A stretch of 64,000 bases of DNA from Allobosea sp. UNC402CLCol. Its GTDB lineage: Bacteria; Pseudomonadota; Alphaproteobacteria; Rhizobiales; Beijerinckiaceae. Where the stretch lies: positions 124,001-188,000 of the forward strand of contig NZ_JQJJ01000015.1 of the NCBI RefSeq assembly GCF_000745475.1, in the 5' to 3' direction. The notes beneath the pieces were generated by a model that worked only from the letters and a program-made list of their open reading frames with translations, was not told the origin of the DNA and searched no databases. Below, in pieces: positions 1 through 8,722 of the stretch. Both the position numbers and the translations under genes were made by a program. The stretch's first letter is position 1. Each line of letters opens with the position of its first letter.

Positions 1-2
1 AG

Positions 3-143
3 CCGCCCCGCCGGTCGGCGGCCAGCGTCGCGGACCAGATTACGGCCGGCAATTTCGCGGCAGCGCCTTCGCTGTGCGATCTTCTCTGGCGTTCCCAGCG
101 CGAAGCTAGCTTTGCTGCAAAAACGCCCCTCCACTTGCGGTGA
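3..143 (+). CDS. C-terminal end of an unidentified protein (cut by window edge)
   Basis: A reading frame open from the window edge ends at a TGA at 141-143. It gives about 46 residues, including the stretch ADQITAGNFAAAPSLCDLLW. Third codon positions are mostly G or C, as in the real genes nearby, which is the main reason to call it coding. No domain can be recognised from so short a tail. It converges on the catalase gene with about 75 bases between the two stops. Confidence 0.35.
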   Translation, partial: PPRRSAASVADQITAGNFAAAPSLCDLLWRSQREASFAAKTPLHLR

Positions 144-218
144 GACTGCCCACACAAAGCTGGCCACGACCGGCAGACCCATCTCATCCCGAGCGGACAC
201 GGCAGCCTTGTTGTCCGT

Positions 219-2315
219 TCAGGCCAGAGTGCGGACACTGGGCTCGCGGGCCCATTGGCGCGTGCGCGCGGGCTGCAGGAAATCAGCCGCTGAATTGCCG
301 AGCGCGACCACGCCGTCGTCTGGCACTACACCGGCCTTGTCGAGAAGTGGCTTGGCCTCTGCACTGTAGCCGATCGCCTTGAGATGCCCGAAAGCGTCCT
401 TGGCAAAGTCGATCGCCGCACCCTCTTTCAGCAGCGCGGCGCAACCGGCCTCCGAGACAATGATCGCGATCGCGTCGAAGAGCACAGAGGGCGCGCCAGC
501 GAGCTGGCCATCGGCCTTGAGAGTCTTGCCATCCTTGAGCTTCACCCCGCCGATCTTCGGCGCGACGATCTTGACGGCTCCGCCATCGCCTTCGACGGCA
601 GCCTTGACGGCTGTGATCCGGACTCCGTCCGCCCCATCAGAGACAAGTATGCCGACAGTCCGGCCCTTCAGGGTCTCGGGGTACTTGCCGACGATGCGGA
701 GTGCCGGCGATGGCTCCATGTCCATCGGGATCGCTGCGGGCTTCGAACCCTTCGGGAGAGGCATGGCGAGTCCGTCTGCAACGCGCTGCGCCAAGGCCTC
801 GTCGACATTGACGAGGTTCGACATCACGCGGTTGCGGACATGCTCCAGCGTGACCTTTGACAGCTCGAAGACGAGTGCGCTCGCGAGGTGGGCCTGCTCG
901 ATCTCACTCTGCGAGCGGAAGAACAGCCGCGCATGGCTGTAGTGGTCAGCGAAACTCTCCGCGCGCAAACGCACCTTATGCTCCTCGACCGGGATCGCCG
1001 CCGTCCGGAAGCCGCCGACAGGGTCCTCGCGCGGGCCTCCGTCTTCGCCAGCCTCGGCAAGGCTGTTCGGTTCGTAGTTCGCGCGGCCGGTGAAGACTTG
1101 CGTCTGCATATGTCCGTCGCGCTGCAGGTTCTGGAAGGGGCAGCCCTTGGCTCTGTTGATCGGGATCTGGTGGAAGTTCACGGTCCCGAGCCGCGAGAGC
1201 TGCGTGTCCTGGTAGGAGAACAGCCGGCCTTGCAGGAGCGGGTCTTCCGAGACATCGATGCCAGGCGGCATATTGGTTGGCAGGAACGCGGCCTGCTCAG
1301 TCTCGGCGAAGAAATTGTCCGGGTTGCGGTTCAGCACCATGCGGCCGATCATGCGGATCGGCACCAGCTCCTCCGGGATCACCTTGGTTGCGTCGAGGAT
1401 GTCGAAAGGCAGCGCGTCGGCTTCGTCCTGGCTGAGCAGTTGCACGCCGAATTCCCATTCCGGGAAGTCCCCCTTGGCGATGGCCTCATGCAGATCGCGG
1501 CGATGGTAGTCGGGATCGGCGCCGGCGATCTTCACCGCCTCGTCCCAGCATGTCGATTGCGTGCCGAGCTTTGGGCGCCAATGGAACTTGACGAAGGTCG
1601 GCTCGTCCTTGTCGTTCAGCAGGCGGAAGGTGTTGACGCCGAAGCCTTCGATCATCCGAAGCGAACGTGGGATGGTCCGGTCCGACATCGCCCACATGAT
1701 CATATGGGTCGCTTCCGGCATCAGTCCGATGAAGTCCCAGAAGGTATCATGGGCGCTGGCGGCCTGCGGGTAGCCGCGATCGGCCTCCATCTTCACGGCA
1801 TGGATCAGGTCGGGAAACTTGATCGCGTCCTGGATGAAGAAGACCGGGATATTGTTGCCGACGAGGTCCCAATTGCCTTCCTTCGTGTAGAACTTCACTG
1901 CGAAGCCACGCACGTCGCGGGGCGTGTCGACCGAGCCTGCTCCACCGGCCACCGTCGAGAAGCGCGTGAAGACCTCGGTCTTGACGCCGACCTCGGTCAG
2001 CACCTTCGCGCGGGTGAAATCGCCGAGTGATTCCGTCAGTTCGAAGAAGCCATGGGCGGCCGAGCCGCGGGCGTGAACGATGCGCTCAGGGATGCGCTCG
2101 TGGTCGAAATGCTGGATTTTCTCACGGAGGATAAAGTCTTCCAGCAGCGTCGGACCGCGACCGCCGGCCTTCAGCGAATTTTGGTTGTCGCTGATGGGAA
2201 CACCATGATTGGTGGTGATCCGCGCATCGGCTGCAGAAGCTGCTTGATGTAGCTCGCCGCCATTGCCGACCTTGGCTTTGGAACCGGAAGCATCGTCGCG
2301 GGGGGAGCGGGCCAT
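219..2315 (-). CDS. katE: Large-subunit (HPII-type) monofunctional catalase
   Basis: Haem catalase that disproportionates hydrogen peroxide to water and oxygen in the cytoplasm. The 698 residues match the long clade-2 catalases: an N-terminal arm, the catalase core from about residue 50, and a C-terminal DJ-1/glutamine-amidotransferase-like domain from about residue 560 ([14 protein letters not shown]). The distal histidine lies in [14 protein letters not shown], the core signature [19 protein letters not shown] is intact, and the haem-ligand tyrosine is in [14 protein letters not shown]. The ATG at 2315 is preceded by AAGGA. It is a single transcription unit, divergent from the downstream efflux gene. 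Family assignment is firm; the physiological role (stationary-phase or peroxide defence) is inferred from the family. Confidence 0.95.
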   Translation of the reverse strand: MARSPRDDASGSKAKVGNGGELHQAASAADARITTNHGVPISDNQNSLKAGGRGPTLLEDFILREKIQHFDHERIPERIVHARGSAAHGFFELTESLGDFTRAKVLTEVGVKTEVFTRFSTVAGGAGSVDTPRDVRGFAVKFYTKEGNWDLVGNNIPVFFIQDAIKFPDLIHAVKMEADRGYPQAASAHDTFWDFIGLMPEATHMIMWAMSDRTIPRSLRMIEGFGVNTFRLLNDKDEPTFVKFHWRPKLGTQSTCWDEAVKIAGADPDYHRRDLHEAIAKGDFPEWEFGVQLLSQDEADALPFDILDATKVIPEELVPIRMIGRMVLNRNPDNFFAETEQAAFLPTNMPPGIDVSEDPLLQGRLFSYQDTQLSRLGTVNFHQIPINRAKGCPFQNLQRDGHMQTQVFTGRANYEPNSLAEAGEDGGPREDPVGGFRTAAIPVEEHKVRLRAESFADHYSHARLFFRSQSEIEQAHLASALVFELSKVTLEHVRNRVMSNLVNVDEALAQRVADGLAMPLPKGSKPAAIPMDMEPSPALRIVGKYPETLKGRTVGILVSDGADGVRITAVKAAVEGDGGAVKIVAPKIGGVKLKDGKTLKADGQLAGAPSVLFDAIAIIVSEAGCAALLKEGAAIDFAKDAFGHLKAIGYSAEAKPLLDKAGVVPDDGVVALGNSAADFLQPARTRQWAREPSVRTLA

Positions 2316-2650
2316 CGAACTTTATCCTTCATTGGCTAGCCAGCCGCTGATCCGCGTGACGAAATCGCGGCTGCATGCCAAGCGCTGGGAACGACGCGCG
2401 ATCGGTTGGACGAAGACCAGGCAGAGTGAACCCGCCATGGCATAGTCCTGTGAAAACGACGTGGAAGGTTTCTAAGTTCCCGCTCAGTCTTGTGGTTTCT
2501 GAGGGCGACACGGAAGCTTCGCTGCAAGACAGGAATGGTTTGCCGATCAATGCAAAGCGCGCGGGTTGGGAGACCATCCTCGATTTGGGGTCCTCGAACC
2601 GCGCCGGGAACCCTCGTCATGACAGCTCGTTGCGCCTAGGCGGGGGCGGC
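2316..2650. promoter_or_regulatory. Divergent intergenic region between katE and the CDF transporter
   Basis: About 335 bases separating two divergent genes, so it must hold both promoters. The frame upstream of the transporter start stays open back to 2375, but that extension has no resemblance to the family and is probably not translated. I see no clear palindrome or operator. Confidence 0.4.
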
Positions 2651-3595
2651 ATGGCGGCGCATTCGGGATCACGGAAAGTCATCTACGCGGCGCTGGCAGG
2701 GAATTTCCTGATCGCGGTGACGAAATTTATCGCCGCGGCTTGGACAGGCAGCTCGGCGATGCTGTCGGAGGGCGTTCACTCCCTGGTCGACACGGGCAAT
2801 GGCGCGCTTCTGCTCTATGGCTTGAACCGGGCCGCTCGGCCACCCGATCTCACGCATCCCTTCGGGCATGGCCGTGAACTCTATTTCTGGAGCTTCATTG
2901 TCGCGCTGCTGGTTTTCGCGATTGGGGCCGGCGCTTCGCTGTACGAGGGCGTGACGCATGTCATTACGCCGCATCCAGCAACGAACCTGACCGCGAACTA
3001 TTTCGTGCTCGGCCTCTCGGCCTTGTTCGAAGGCTATTCCTGGGGGGTCGCGCTGAAGGAATTCAAGGTTGCCAAGGGCTCGCTGAGCTACTTCGCCGCC
3101 GTCCGGCAAAGCAAGGATCCGAGCGTCTTCACGGTGCTGTTCGAAGACACCGCAGCGCTACTCGGCTTACTCATCGCATTCATCGGCATCACGGCAGCGG
3201 CTTATTTCGAGCGGCCGGAGCTCGATGGCGTGGCCTCGATCCTGATCGGCGTCATTCTCGCTGCCACCGCGATGCTTCTCGCACGGGAAAGCAAGGCCCT
3301 ACTCATCGGAGAAGCCGCTCTGCCCCATGTGCAGGAAGAGATCAGGGCTGCAGTCGAGGGTGATCCCGATGTCGAGCGTGTCAACGGCATGACAACGGTT
3401 CATCTGGGGCCCGATCAGATCGTCGTGGCTCTGAGCCTCGAATTCAAAGATGACCGCTCCACGGGGGATATCGAGGATTGCGTGGAGCGCATCGAAGCGA
3501 GGCTGAAGAAACGCCGCTCGGACATCGTCTCGATCTTTGTGAAACCGCAGACCTCTGCCGCTTGGCGGGAAAGGCGTGCCAAGCTGGTCGAGTAG
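2651..3595 (+). CDS. Cation diffusion facilitator (CDF) family metal efflux transporter
   Basis: Inner-membrane proton/divalent-cation antiporter family, typically exporting zinc, iron, manganese or cobalt. The start at 2651 (MAAHSGSRKVIYAALAGNFL) gives 314 residues, the normal size; an in-frame extension to 2375 is unlike the family. Several hydrophobic helices are visible, the first with AMLSEGVHSLVDTGNGALLL, the family's metal-site region (S-E-G-x-H-S-x-x-D). A second helix pair carries FEDTAALLGLLIA. The last 90 residues form the cytoplasmic CDF C-terminal domain. Metal specificity cannot be read from the sequence. Confidence 0.9.
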   Translation: MAAHSGSRKVIYAALAGNFLIAVTKFIAAAWTGSSAMLSEGVHSLVDTGNGALLLYGLNRAARPPDLTHPFGHGRELYFWSFIVALLVFAIGAGASLYEGVTHVITPHPATNLTANYFVLGLSALFEGYSWGVALKEFKVAKGSLSYFAAVRQSKDPSVFTVLFEDTAALLGLLIAFIGITAAAYFERPELDGVASILIGVILAATAMLLARESKALLIGEAALPHVQEEIRAAVEGDPDVERVNGMTTVHLGPDQIVVALSLEFKDDRSTGDIEDCVERIEARLKKRRSDIVSIFVKPQTSAAWRERRAKLVE

Positions 3596-3639
3596 GATTC
3601 GGTCTCGCCGGAGGCAGCGCTTCTTGGCGTTCTGTTCTC

Positions 3640-4098
3640 TCAATAGCCCGGATAGGCATGCCGCTTCAGCAAGCCGGCTAGATGTGCTGCATTGCGCGCG
3701 AGCATTCGGTTCGTCTTGGCGGTGGTTTCAGGAATTTCGTCGAGATCAATGAAGTTCACGCTGCCCATCGCCTCGCCGACCCAATAGGTCGGGCCGCCCG
3801 CCGCGATCGTAAACCCGACATCGAACAATGCCTGGGCGATTTCAGCAGAAACGTGATGGGCTCCATCCTCATTGCCCACGACGGCGATGGCAGCGACCTC
3901 GCCATAAGCAGGCGTTCGGTTCTGATCGTCCGCTTCGTCGAGGAAGGCATCCATGCGCTCCAGAACGCGCTTGGCGACGCTCGATGGCTGGCCTAGCCAG
4001 ATCGGGGTGCCGATGAGCAGAATGTCGCAAGCATCGATCTTGCGCCTGAGCGCCGGCCAGTCGTCGCCTTTCCCTTCGTCGGAGGAGAAGGCGTTCAT
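3640..4098 (-). pseudogene. Flavodoxin-family (NADPH-dependent FMN reductase-like) protein, 5' end missing
   Basis: The 152-residue frame contains the flavodoxin-fold core DILLIGTPIWLGQPSSVAKRVLERMD and a C-terminal half typical of flavodoxin-family/multimeric flavodoxin WrbA-like proteins. These proteins are usually about 200 residues and begin with a phosphate-binding loop. That loop is absent here: upstream sequence from about 4080 belongs to an IS3 transposase remnant on the other strand. The first residues (MNAFSSDEGKG) therefore come from junction sequence and the gene is probably dead. It converges on the CDF gene 45 bases away. Confidence 0.7.
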
Positions 4099-4253
4099 CC
4101 TGAAGCAGGGTGTGGACGGGATTCCGGTGGCGGAGATCTGCCGGCGGGCCGGGATCAGCCAGGCGACCTATTTCAATTGGAAGAAGAAGTACGAGGGGCT
4201 TCTGCCGGCTGAGATGCGCCGGCTGAAGCAGCTCGAGGACGAGAATGTCAAAC
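4081..4253 (+). pseudogene. IS3-family OrfA transposase fragment
   Basis: Translates to an OrfA helix-turn-helix: VAEICRRAGISQATYFNWKK, followed by MRRLKQLEDENVK. That is the characteristic IS3 start plus leucine-zipper region. Both ends are lost. On the left it runs into the truncated flavodoxin gene, and on the right it stops exactly at the terminal repeat of the ISL3 element after ENVK. No OrfB sequence follows on the other side of the ISL3 element, so the rest was deleted. Confidence 0.8.
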
Positions 4254-5992
4254 GGCCTGCAAAGTTGCCCCTCGATCGGCGTCCAATATTGGGTCTGACT
4301 CAAATCTGCTGCAGGTAGGGGCTGTTCTGATGCTGGTTTCCAGAAGGAATCAGCGCGATGAAGAAGCGATTTCGACCAGCCAGCCTGGTTCCCACAGGTT
4401 TGATGGTCGACGGTATCGCGATCGAAGGCGATCGTGTTGTTGTCCGAGCCCGGTCCGCCACCAGCGCCTGTCCATGTCCTGACTGCGGGGTGTTCTCGCA
4501 ACGGATCCAAAGCCGGTATTTCCGGCGAGCAAAGGACCTGCCTCTCAGCGGCCGACGCGTCGAGCTCCAGGTCCTCGTCCGGCGATTTCGCTGCGATGCG
4601 GTCCTGTGCGGCCGTCAGATCTTCGCGGAGCGCTTTGGTGACCGGGTCCTTGCGCCGCGAGCGCGCCGGACCGATCGTCTCGATCATATCGTCCAGCATC
4701 TGGGGCTCGTGTTGGGCGGCCGGCCCGGAGCGAGTTTTGCCGCCAGGATAATGCTGCCGGTCAGCAATGATACGCTGCTGCGCGTGGTCCGGCAGCGTGC
4801 CAGGGTGCCGAGCGAGCCGCTGCGCGTGATCGGCATTGACGACTTCGCATGGCGGCGCAATCACCGTTACGGCACGATCGTTTGCGACCTGGAGAGGCGT
4901 CGGCCGGTCGTGCTGCTTTCCGACCGGGAGCCGGCAACATCGGAAGCCTGGCTCCGCCATCAGCAGTTGGTTCATACAGTCGCCCGTGACCGTGGCGGGG
5001 GCTACGGAGAGGCCGTGGCGCGGGCCCTGCCGCAGGCCGCCCAGGTTGCCGACCGCTGGCACCTGATGGAGAATGCCAGCCGCGCTTTCCTCGACGCCGT
5101 GCGCAAGTCGATGCGCCAGATCCACAGCGCTATCGGCGCCACCGTCGTCAATCCCGCGCTCCTGACGGCGGCGGAGAAGCTGCAATATGATGGATATCTG
5201 CGGCGCGAGGAGACGAACGTAGCGGTCCTCACCCTCTGGCGGGAGGGCGTGCCGATCAAGCAGATCGTCAAGCGCACGGGCCATCACCGCCAGACCGTCA
5301 GGCGGATCGTCCGCGGCGAGCGGAGCGACGTCTTCCGACCTCGCCAGAGTTCTCTGGAAGCGCATCTACCCTGGTTGGATGCCCAATGGGATGCAGGCGC
5401 CCGTAATGCATCAGCCCTTTGGCGCACAATGCGAAGGAGCGGCTTCCGGGGAAGCCTCAGGGTCATCTCCGAATGGGCAACACGCCGACGGCGCGCGGAG
5501 AAAACGGACGCAAGCAGCCTTGCGCGCGTCCCATCGGCCCGGACCATCGCGAGGTTGATGACCACCGGTCGCGACAATCTCACCAAGGCCGAAACTGTTA
5601 CGATCGCGGCAATCGAGAACGGCGTGCCGGCCTTGGTCGAGACCCGCGAGATCATCACCAACTTCCATGCCATGATCAGGGCGAGGCGGGCCGAGCCCTT
5701 GGCTTCCTGGATCGAGCGCGCCTCCCAAAGCCTCGTCGCCTCATTGACGAATGGCGTTCAACGAGACGAGGCCGCAGTGCGAGCGGCAATCCTCTCGACT
5801 TGGTCAAACGGTCAAACCGAGGGCCAGATCACCCGTCTCGAGCTCGTCAAACGCCAGATGTACGGGCGCGGGAAGATCGATCTTCTCCAGGCGCGTCTGA
5901 TCGGCGCGCAATGATCCCAAACGTCAGCGAGATTGCGTCAGACCCAAAGTTGGACGCCGATCCCCCGCCTCACGGGGTCAAACTTGCACGCC
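4254..5992 (+). mobile_element. Complete ISL3-family insertion sequence (about 1.74 kb)
   Basis: Imperfect terminal inverted repeats bracket one long transposase gene. The left end (4254-4300) and the reverse complement of the right end (5940-5992) both begin GG, then TGCAA, and both carry GATCGGCGTCCAA followed by TTGGGTCTGAC. The right end has about a dozen extra bases between these blocks. The eight bases flanking each side (TGTCAAAC and GAAACACA) do not match, so no target duplication is present; adjacent DNA was probably lost or recombined after insertion. Confidence 0.75.
4358..5914 (+). CDS. ISL3-family transposase
   Basis: A 518-residue DDE-type transposase encoded inside the element at 4254-5992. 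The N-terminus has the CxxC zinc-finger region (ACPCPDCGVFSQRIQSRYFR), then the ISL3 core with IGIDDFAWRRNHRYGTIVCD (first catalytic aspartates) and VADRWHLMENASRAFLDAVR. A helix-turn-helix (IKQIVKRTGHHRQTVRRI) lies in the inserted middle region, and the C-terminal end carries TEGQITRLELVKRQMYGRGK, the conserved ISL3 terminus. The gene is full length with no visible stop or frameshift, so the element could still be active. Confidence 0.9.
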   Translation: MKKRFRPASLVPTGLMVDGIAIEGDRVVVRARSATSACPCPDCGVFSQRIQSRYFRRAKDLPLSGRRVELQVLVRRFRCDAVLCGRQIFAERFGDRVLAPRARRTDRLDHIVQHLGLVLGGRPGASFAARIMLPVSNDTLLRVVRQRARVPSEPLRVIGIDDFAWRRNHRYGTIVCDLERRRPVVLLSDREPATSEAWLRHQQLVHTVARDRGGGYGEAVARALPQAAQVADRWHLMENASRAFLDAVRKSMRQIHSAIGATVVNPALLTAAEKLQYDGYLRREETNVAVLTLWREGVPIKQIVKRTGHHRQTVRRIVRGERSDVFRPRQSSLEAHLPWLDAQWDAGARNASALWRTMRRSGFRGSLRVISEWATRRRRAEKTDASSLARVPSARTIARLMTTGRDNLTKAETVTIAAIENGVPALVETREIITNFHAMIRARRAEPLASWIERASQSLVASLTNGVQRDEAAVRAAILSTWSNGQTEGQITRLELVKRQMYGRGKIDLLQARLIGAQ

Positions 5993-6169
5993 GAAACACA
6001 TTTTTGGGTAAGCAGCGGGGTACGACGTGGGGTACGCAGGAATTTCGCGATTCTCGTAAACAGCTGTTTTTGCTATGTTATTTGTTCTTGAAAAACCTTG
6101 GTGGAGCTGAGGTGAGGCGATCCTTCCCGAACCAGATGGCAAGGGCGGTAGCGACCAGACCTCAAGCTT
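5993..6169. other. AT-richer noncoding stretch, possible attachment-site remnant
   Basis: This stretch is more AT-rich than its surroundings and has a direct repeat of GGGGTACG (around 6016 and 6028). It is followed at 6100-6120 by TTGGTGGAGCTGAG, which resembles the sequence next to the 3' end of some tRNA genes on the minus strand, though no tRNA follows. GGGGTAC repeats next to a tRNA end are often seen beside phage or island integrase genes. No integrase is present here, so this reading is tentative. Confidence 0.25.
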
Positions 6170-6430
6170 CTAGAGCGGCGACCTCATAGCGCGGGACACA
6201 GCGAGCAGCTGCTCAAGGTCTGGCCCGTTGATGGCCATATCGCCATCGTTGCCGTGAATATGCAGGTCCGGAAGCGGCTCCTCCTTGCCTACATCGGCGA
6301 TGAATCTAAGGCCATCATGCAGCGTATCGAAGCTACGGGCGGGCGTATCCGTCCCCCAGAACTGAACCGTACAGGGCATGCTGCCATGAACGCCTAGGAT
6401 CTCAGTCGCCTCTTCCGTCGTCATCGCCAT
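6170..6430 (-). CDS. Small hypothetical protein (86 residues)
   Basis: Reading from the ATG at 6430 gives MAMTTEEATEILGVHG... ending SRAMRSPL. The upstream extension of this frame is arginine-rich and does not look like protein, so the internal start is preferred. The product is acidic and soluble with no recognisable motif. It lies among mobile-element debris with no obvious operon partner. I do not recognise it. Confidence 0.45.
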   Translation of the reverse strand: MAMTTEEATEILGVHGSMPCTVQFWGTDTPARSFDTLHDGLRFIADVGKEEPLPDLHIHGNDGDMAINGPDLEQLLAVSRAMRSPL

Positions 6431-6602
6431 GGCTCCTTGGTGCCGCTGACCCGCCCTCTCGCAACGGCGTTGGATGCGGGCGGTTCCGGATCGAGTGCGA
6501 CCACCCCATTGAGCGTAACCTTGGGACCTTCGAAAGGGGTGGACGCGGGGAGTAGCGCGGGAACCCGCTTCAAGGCACGGATGATTTTCGCAAAGCGCCG
6601 CA

Positions 6603-6930
6603 ATGGCTGAACGTGCGCGCGAGATGCTTCGCGCTTCCGGTCTGCGGGACGGCAAGGATTTCGGTGTCCTCGATGAGTATGTGAAGCGATCACCTGGTGC
6701 GACGGGCTGACGTCCTCATTTCGAGCTCAAGAGCAGGGAAGCGGCAGCGGCAGAGGCTTCCCGCAAATCGATCCAACGCGAGCGTCGCGATCGGGAGAAC
6801 GCCGACCGCAAGATGGAAGGTGCAGCCACGTTGGATGTGAACTTCCGAGGTGCGCCGCCAGGTATGTCGACCAGCACATCGATGAGCGGCATGTTCAAGG
6901 ACATCCGCCTGCGGCAGGTCGTCAAGCCGC
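6603..6930 (+). pseudogene. Phage tail (tape-measure-like) protein remnant
   Basis: A frame from 6603 reads MAERAREMLRASGLRDGKDF to an in-frame TGA at 6708-6710. It then continues in the same frame with a coiled-coil-like stretch (EAAAAEASRKSIQRERRDRE) and GAATLDVNFRGAPPGMSTST, which resembles the C-terminal region of phage tail-length or tail proteins (the DVNFRGAPPG motif). The internal stop and missing N-terminal bulk mark it as a decayed phage gene. Homology is from memory of the motif only. Confidence 0.4.
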
Positions 6931-7200
6931 CACGCCCCGGTGTCGATGTCTGGTTACAGCAAGCCGCGCTGGTAGATTTGCCGCTCTTTGCCAAAGTTCA
7001 GGCTCTACGCCCCTTGGGCGTATTCGGCTGCAAGCGTATCGCGGGCGATAAGCGCCGGTCCTTTTGACCTGCACCCGACATTCGTCTTGGGTCACGCCCC
7101 ACCGGCCCCCCATCGCTTTCGACTCGGCGGTGATCGATTGAGCACCAGCCACACCGGTCCAAAGCATCAGGGCGGCGACCCTCAAAGCAACGCGCATCAT
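6922..7200 (-). pseudogene. Truncated secreted-protein gene
   Basis: The ATG at 7200 follows a GGGAGA ribosome-binding site. The first residues MMRVALRVAALMLWTGVAGA form a clean signal peptide with an A-x-A cleavage site, followed by QSITAESKAMGGRWGVTQDECRVQ. After about residue 45 the frame becomes arginine-rich and runs antisense through the phage tail remnant. The native 3' end was evidently lost at a junction near 7060. The original function is unknown. Confidence 0.4.
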
Positions 7201-7289
7201 CTGATCTTCTCCCGAGGCTGGGCGGTAACACACTCCGACCGGCGTTCATCGTCAATGGATAATGTAACGCGTGAACTCTTCAGCAGCAG

Positions 7290-7326
7290 CGGGGATCGAT
7301 TGATCCCCGGGCTGTCGATCGCGGAT
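7290..7326 (+). repeat. 37-bp repeat, copy 1 (inverted copy at 60522-60558)
   Basis: This stretch is identical to the reverse complement of 60522-60558. It contains a strong palindrome (GGGGATCGATTGATCCCC) followed by GGGCTGTCGATCGCGGAT. The second copy lies in a decayed prophage gene. The flanks of the two copies differ immediately outside. Confidence 0.75.
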
Positions 7327-7708
7327 GGCTGCGCTGCGACCGAACCTGAGGGTGGTGCGGGAGAAGACGCGGGACGAGCTCGACCTGCAGGCCTATCACC
7401 GTATTCGGTCGCAGCTGGTCTCGCGCCGGACCGCGACGGTCAATCAGATCCGGGCGTTCCAACAGGGATCGCCCTGGTTACGGGCCCTGCGCACCTCGCT
7501 TTTCGACATCCTGAAGAACCGGGCCGATGAGATACCGCCGCGCATGAGCGATCTGATCGTCGGCCTCTACGAGGACTGGCTATGGCCCGAGCGGATCGAG
7601 ACGATTACCGCCGAGATCGGGAAGATCGCAGCCGAGCAGGCTGCCTGCACACGGCGCGCAGCTTCGCCCTATCGTTATGACGGGCCCGCGCGACGGAGCA
7701 CGCCCTGA
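7327..7708 (+). pseudogene. IS110/IS1111-family transposase fragment
   Basis: The frame reads LQAYHRIRSQLVSRRTATVN, QIRAFQQ, then IPPRMSDLIVGLYEDW and a helical segment to AAEQAACTRR. This is the middle of an IS110-type transposase: the region after the DEDD catalytic N-terminus and before the C-terminal serine domain. Neither the N-terminal catalytic residues nor the C-terminal half are present. The fragment begins directly after the 37-bp repeat. About 260 bases of degenerate sequence with no gene follow, up to the LuxR regulator. Confidence 0.7.
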
Positions 7709-7971
7709 ACAACTCTGCAATCGAGCTGACTTTCCAGCGGACGCCAACGCCGCCCCGGCCAGGAGCGCGGCCTGGCATCACCCGCCACCGGTCCGCGCAA
7801 CAGCGCTCAGCTGGGGGGCGTTGAATTGCGAGCGATCAGCGCCGGAAAGATAAACAACGCGTGGGCTCTTTGCCATGTTTTCGGGCAGAATCCGCCTTTT
7901 TACGAATTACACAAAGCTTCACAGGTCCTCTATATTGGCTAACGTCGTTCACCACTCGCCTTTCCTCAACA

Positions 7972-8706
7972 ATGGCCGACCATGTTTCTCTAGAGAAGAC
8001 TTGGCGCTTCGTGCACACGATGGGAACCGCTGCTGACAGCAAGGAAGTCGCGGCAGCCTTGCTCCGCGCCAGCGCCGCGTTCGGCATCTCGGCCATTTTC
8101 GGAGGAATCGTCCCGAGCCAAACGCTTCCTCGAAGGGCCATTGCTTCGAGGATCCTTATCCAGGAATTCCCGCGCGACTGGGCCGATCGGTATAACTCGC
8201 GCGGCTATGTCTATCGTGATCCCGTCGTCGAGCGCCTGCAAACTGAACGATCGCCCTTTTCATGGCGCGAGGCCTATGACGCGGCAGCCTCCTCCGCGGA
8301 TGTTCTGCTCATCGGCGGGGAAGCCAGTGAGTTCGGCCTGGAGAATGGATATGTCGTGCCAATCTCGCTTCTGGATGGAAACGTCGCGGCGATATCCTTT
8401 GGCGGAGCGCAGATCGATCCCAGCCCCGATGACCGATCGCTGCTCGGTTTCGCGGCGAGCTACGCGCTCGGCACCTTGCTGCAGCGGCGGTTCAGCGCCA
8501 GCCGTGCCTACGGGCGCATTTCGGCCCGCGAATACGATTGCCTGCTTTGGTCGGCCGAAGGCAAGACCGACTGGGAAATCTCCGTCATCCTCGGCATCTC
8601 GAAATCGACGGTGACGAAGCACATTCTTTCCGTCCGCGAAAAGCTCGGCGCCGTCACCAAGGCGCATGCCATTGCGATCGCCTTGCGCGAGAAAATCCTC
8701 CGGTAA
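7972..8706 (+). CDS. LuxR-family transcriptional regulator with autoinducer-binding-type domain
   Basis: From the ATG at 7972 (MADHVSLEKTWRFVHT) the product is 244 residues, the usual LuxR solo/quorum regulator size. The frame is open further upstream, but that part is not family-like. Residues 20-165 match the autoinducer-binding fold (YNSRGYVYRDPVVERLQTER, PFSWREAY, GYVVPI). The C-terminus is a LuxR helix-turn-helix: ISAREYDCLLWSAEGKTDWE then VILGISKSTVTKHILSVREK. No luxI synthase is visible nearby, so it may be a solo sensor. It converges on the relaxase gene with 16 bases between stops, as LuxR genes in alphaproteobacterial conjugative elements often do. A role in controlling transfer is inference. 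Confidence 0.85.
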   Translation: MADHVSLEKTWRFVHTMGTAADSKEVAAALLRASAAFGISAIFGGIVPSQTLPRRAIASRILIQEFPRDWADRYNSRGYVYRDPVVERLQTERSPFSWREAYDAAASSADVLLIGGEASEFGLENGYVVPISLLDGNVAAISFGGAQIDPSPDDRSLLGFAASYALGTLLQRRFSASRAYGRISAREYDCLLWSAEGKTDWEISVILGISKSTVTKHILSVREKLGAVTKAHAIAIALREKILR

Positions 8707-8722
8707 AGGATGATCAGCGGCG

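Noticed and set aside
715..760. Sequence resembling a tRNA T arm (GGCTTCGAACCC)
   Set aside because: It lies inside the catalase coding sequence and no tRNA structure surrounds it.
888..2030. A 380-codon open frame on the plus strand opposite katE
   Set aside because: It is the antisense shadow of a clear catalase gene in GC-rich DNA and has no recognisable motif.
3869..5365. A 498-codon minus-strand frame across the ISL3 element
   Set aside because: It runs antisense to the transposase and joins unrelated sequence; its composition is that of a shadow frame.
6090..6125. A tRNA gene suggested by TGGTGGAGCTGAG
   Set aside because: No cloverleaf, anticodon arm or TTCGAATC-like T arm can be assembled on the minus strand.
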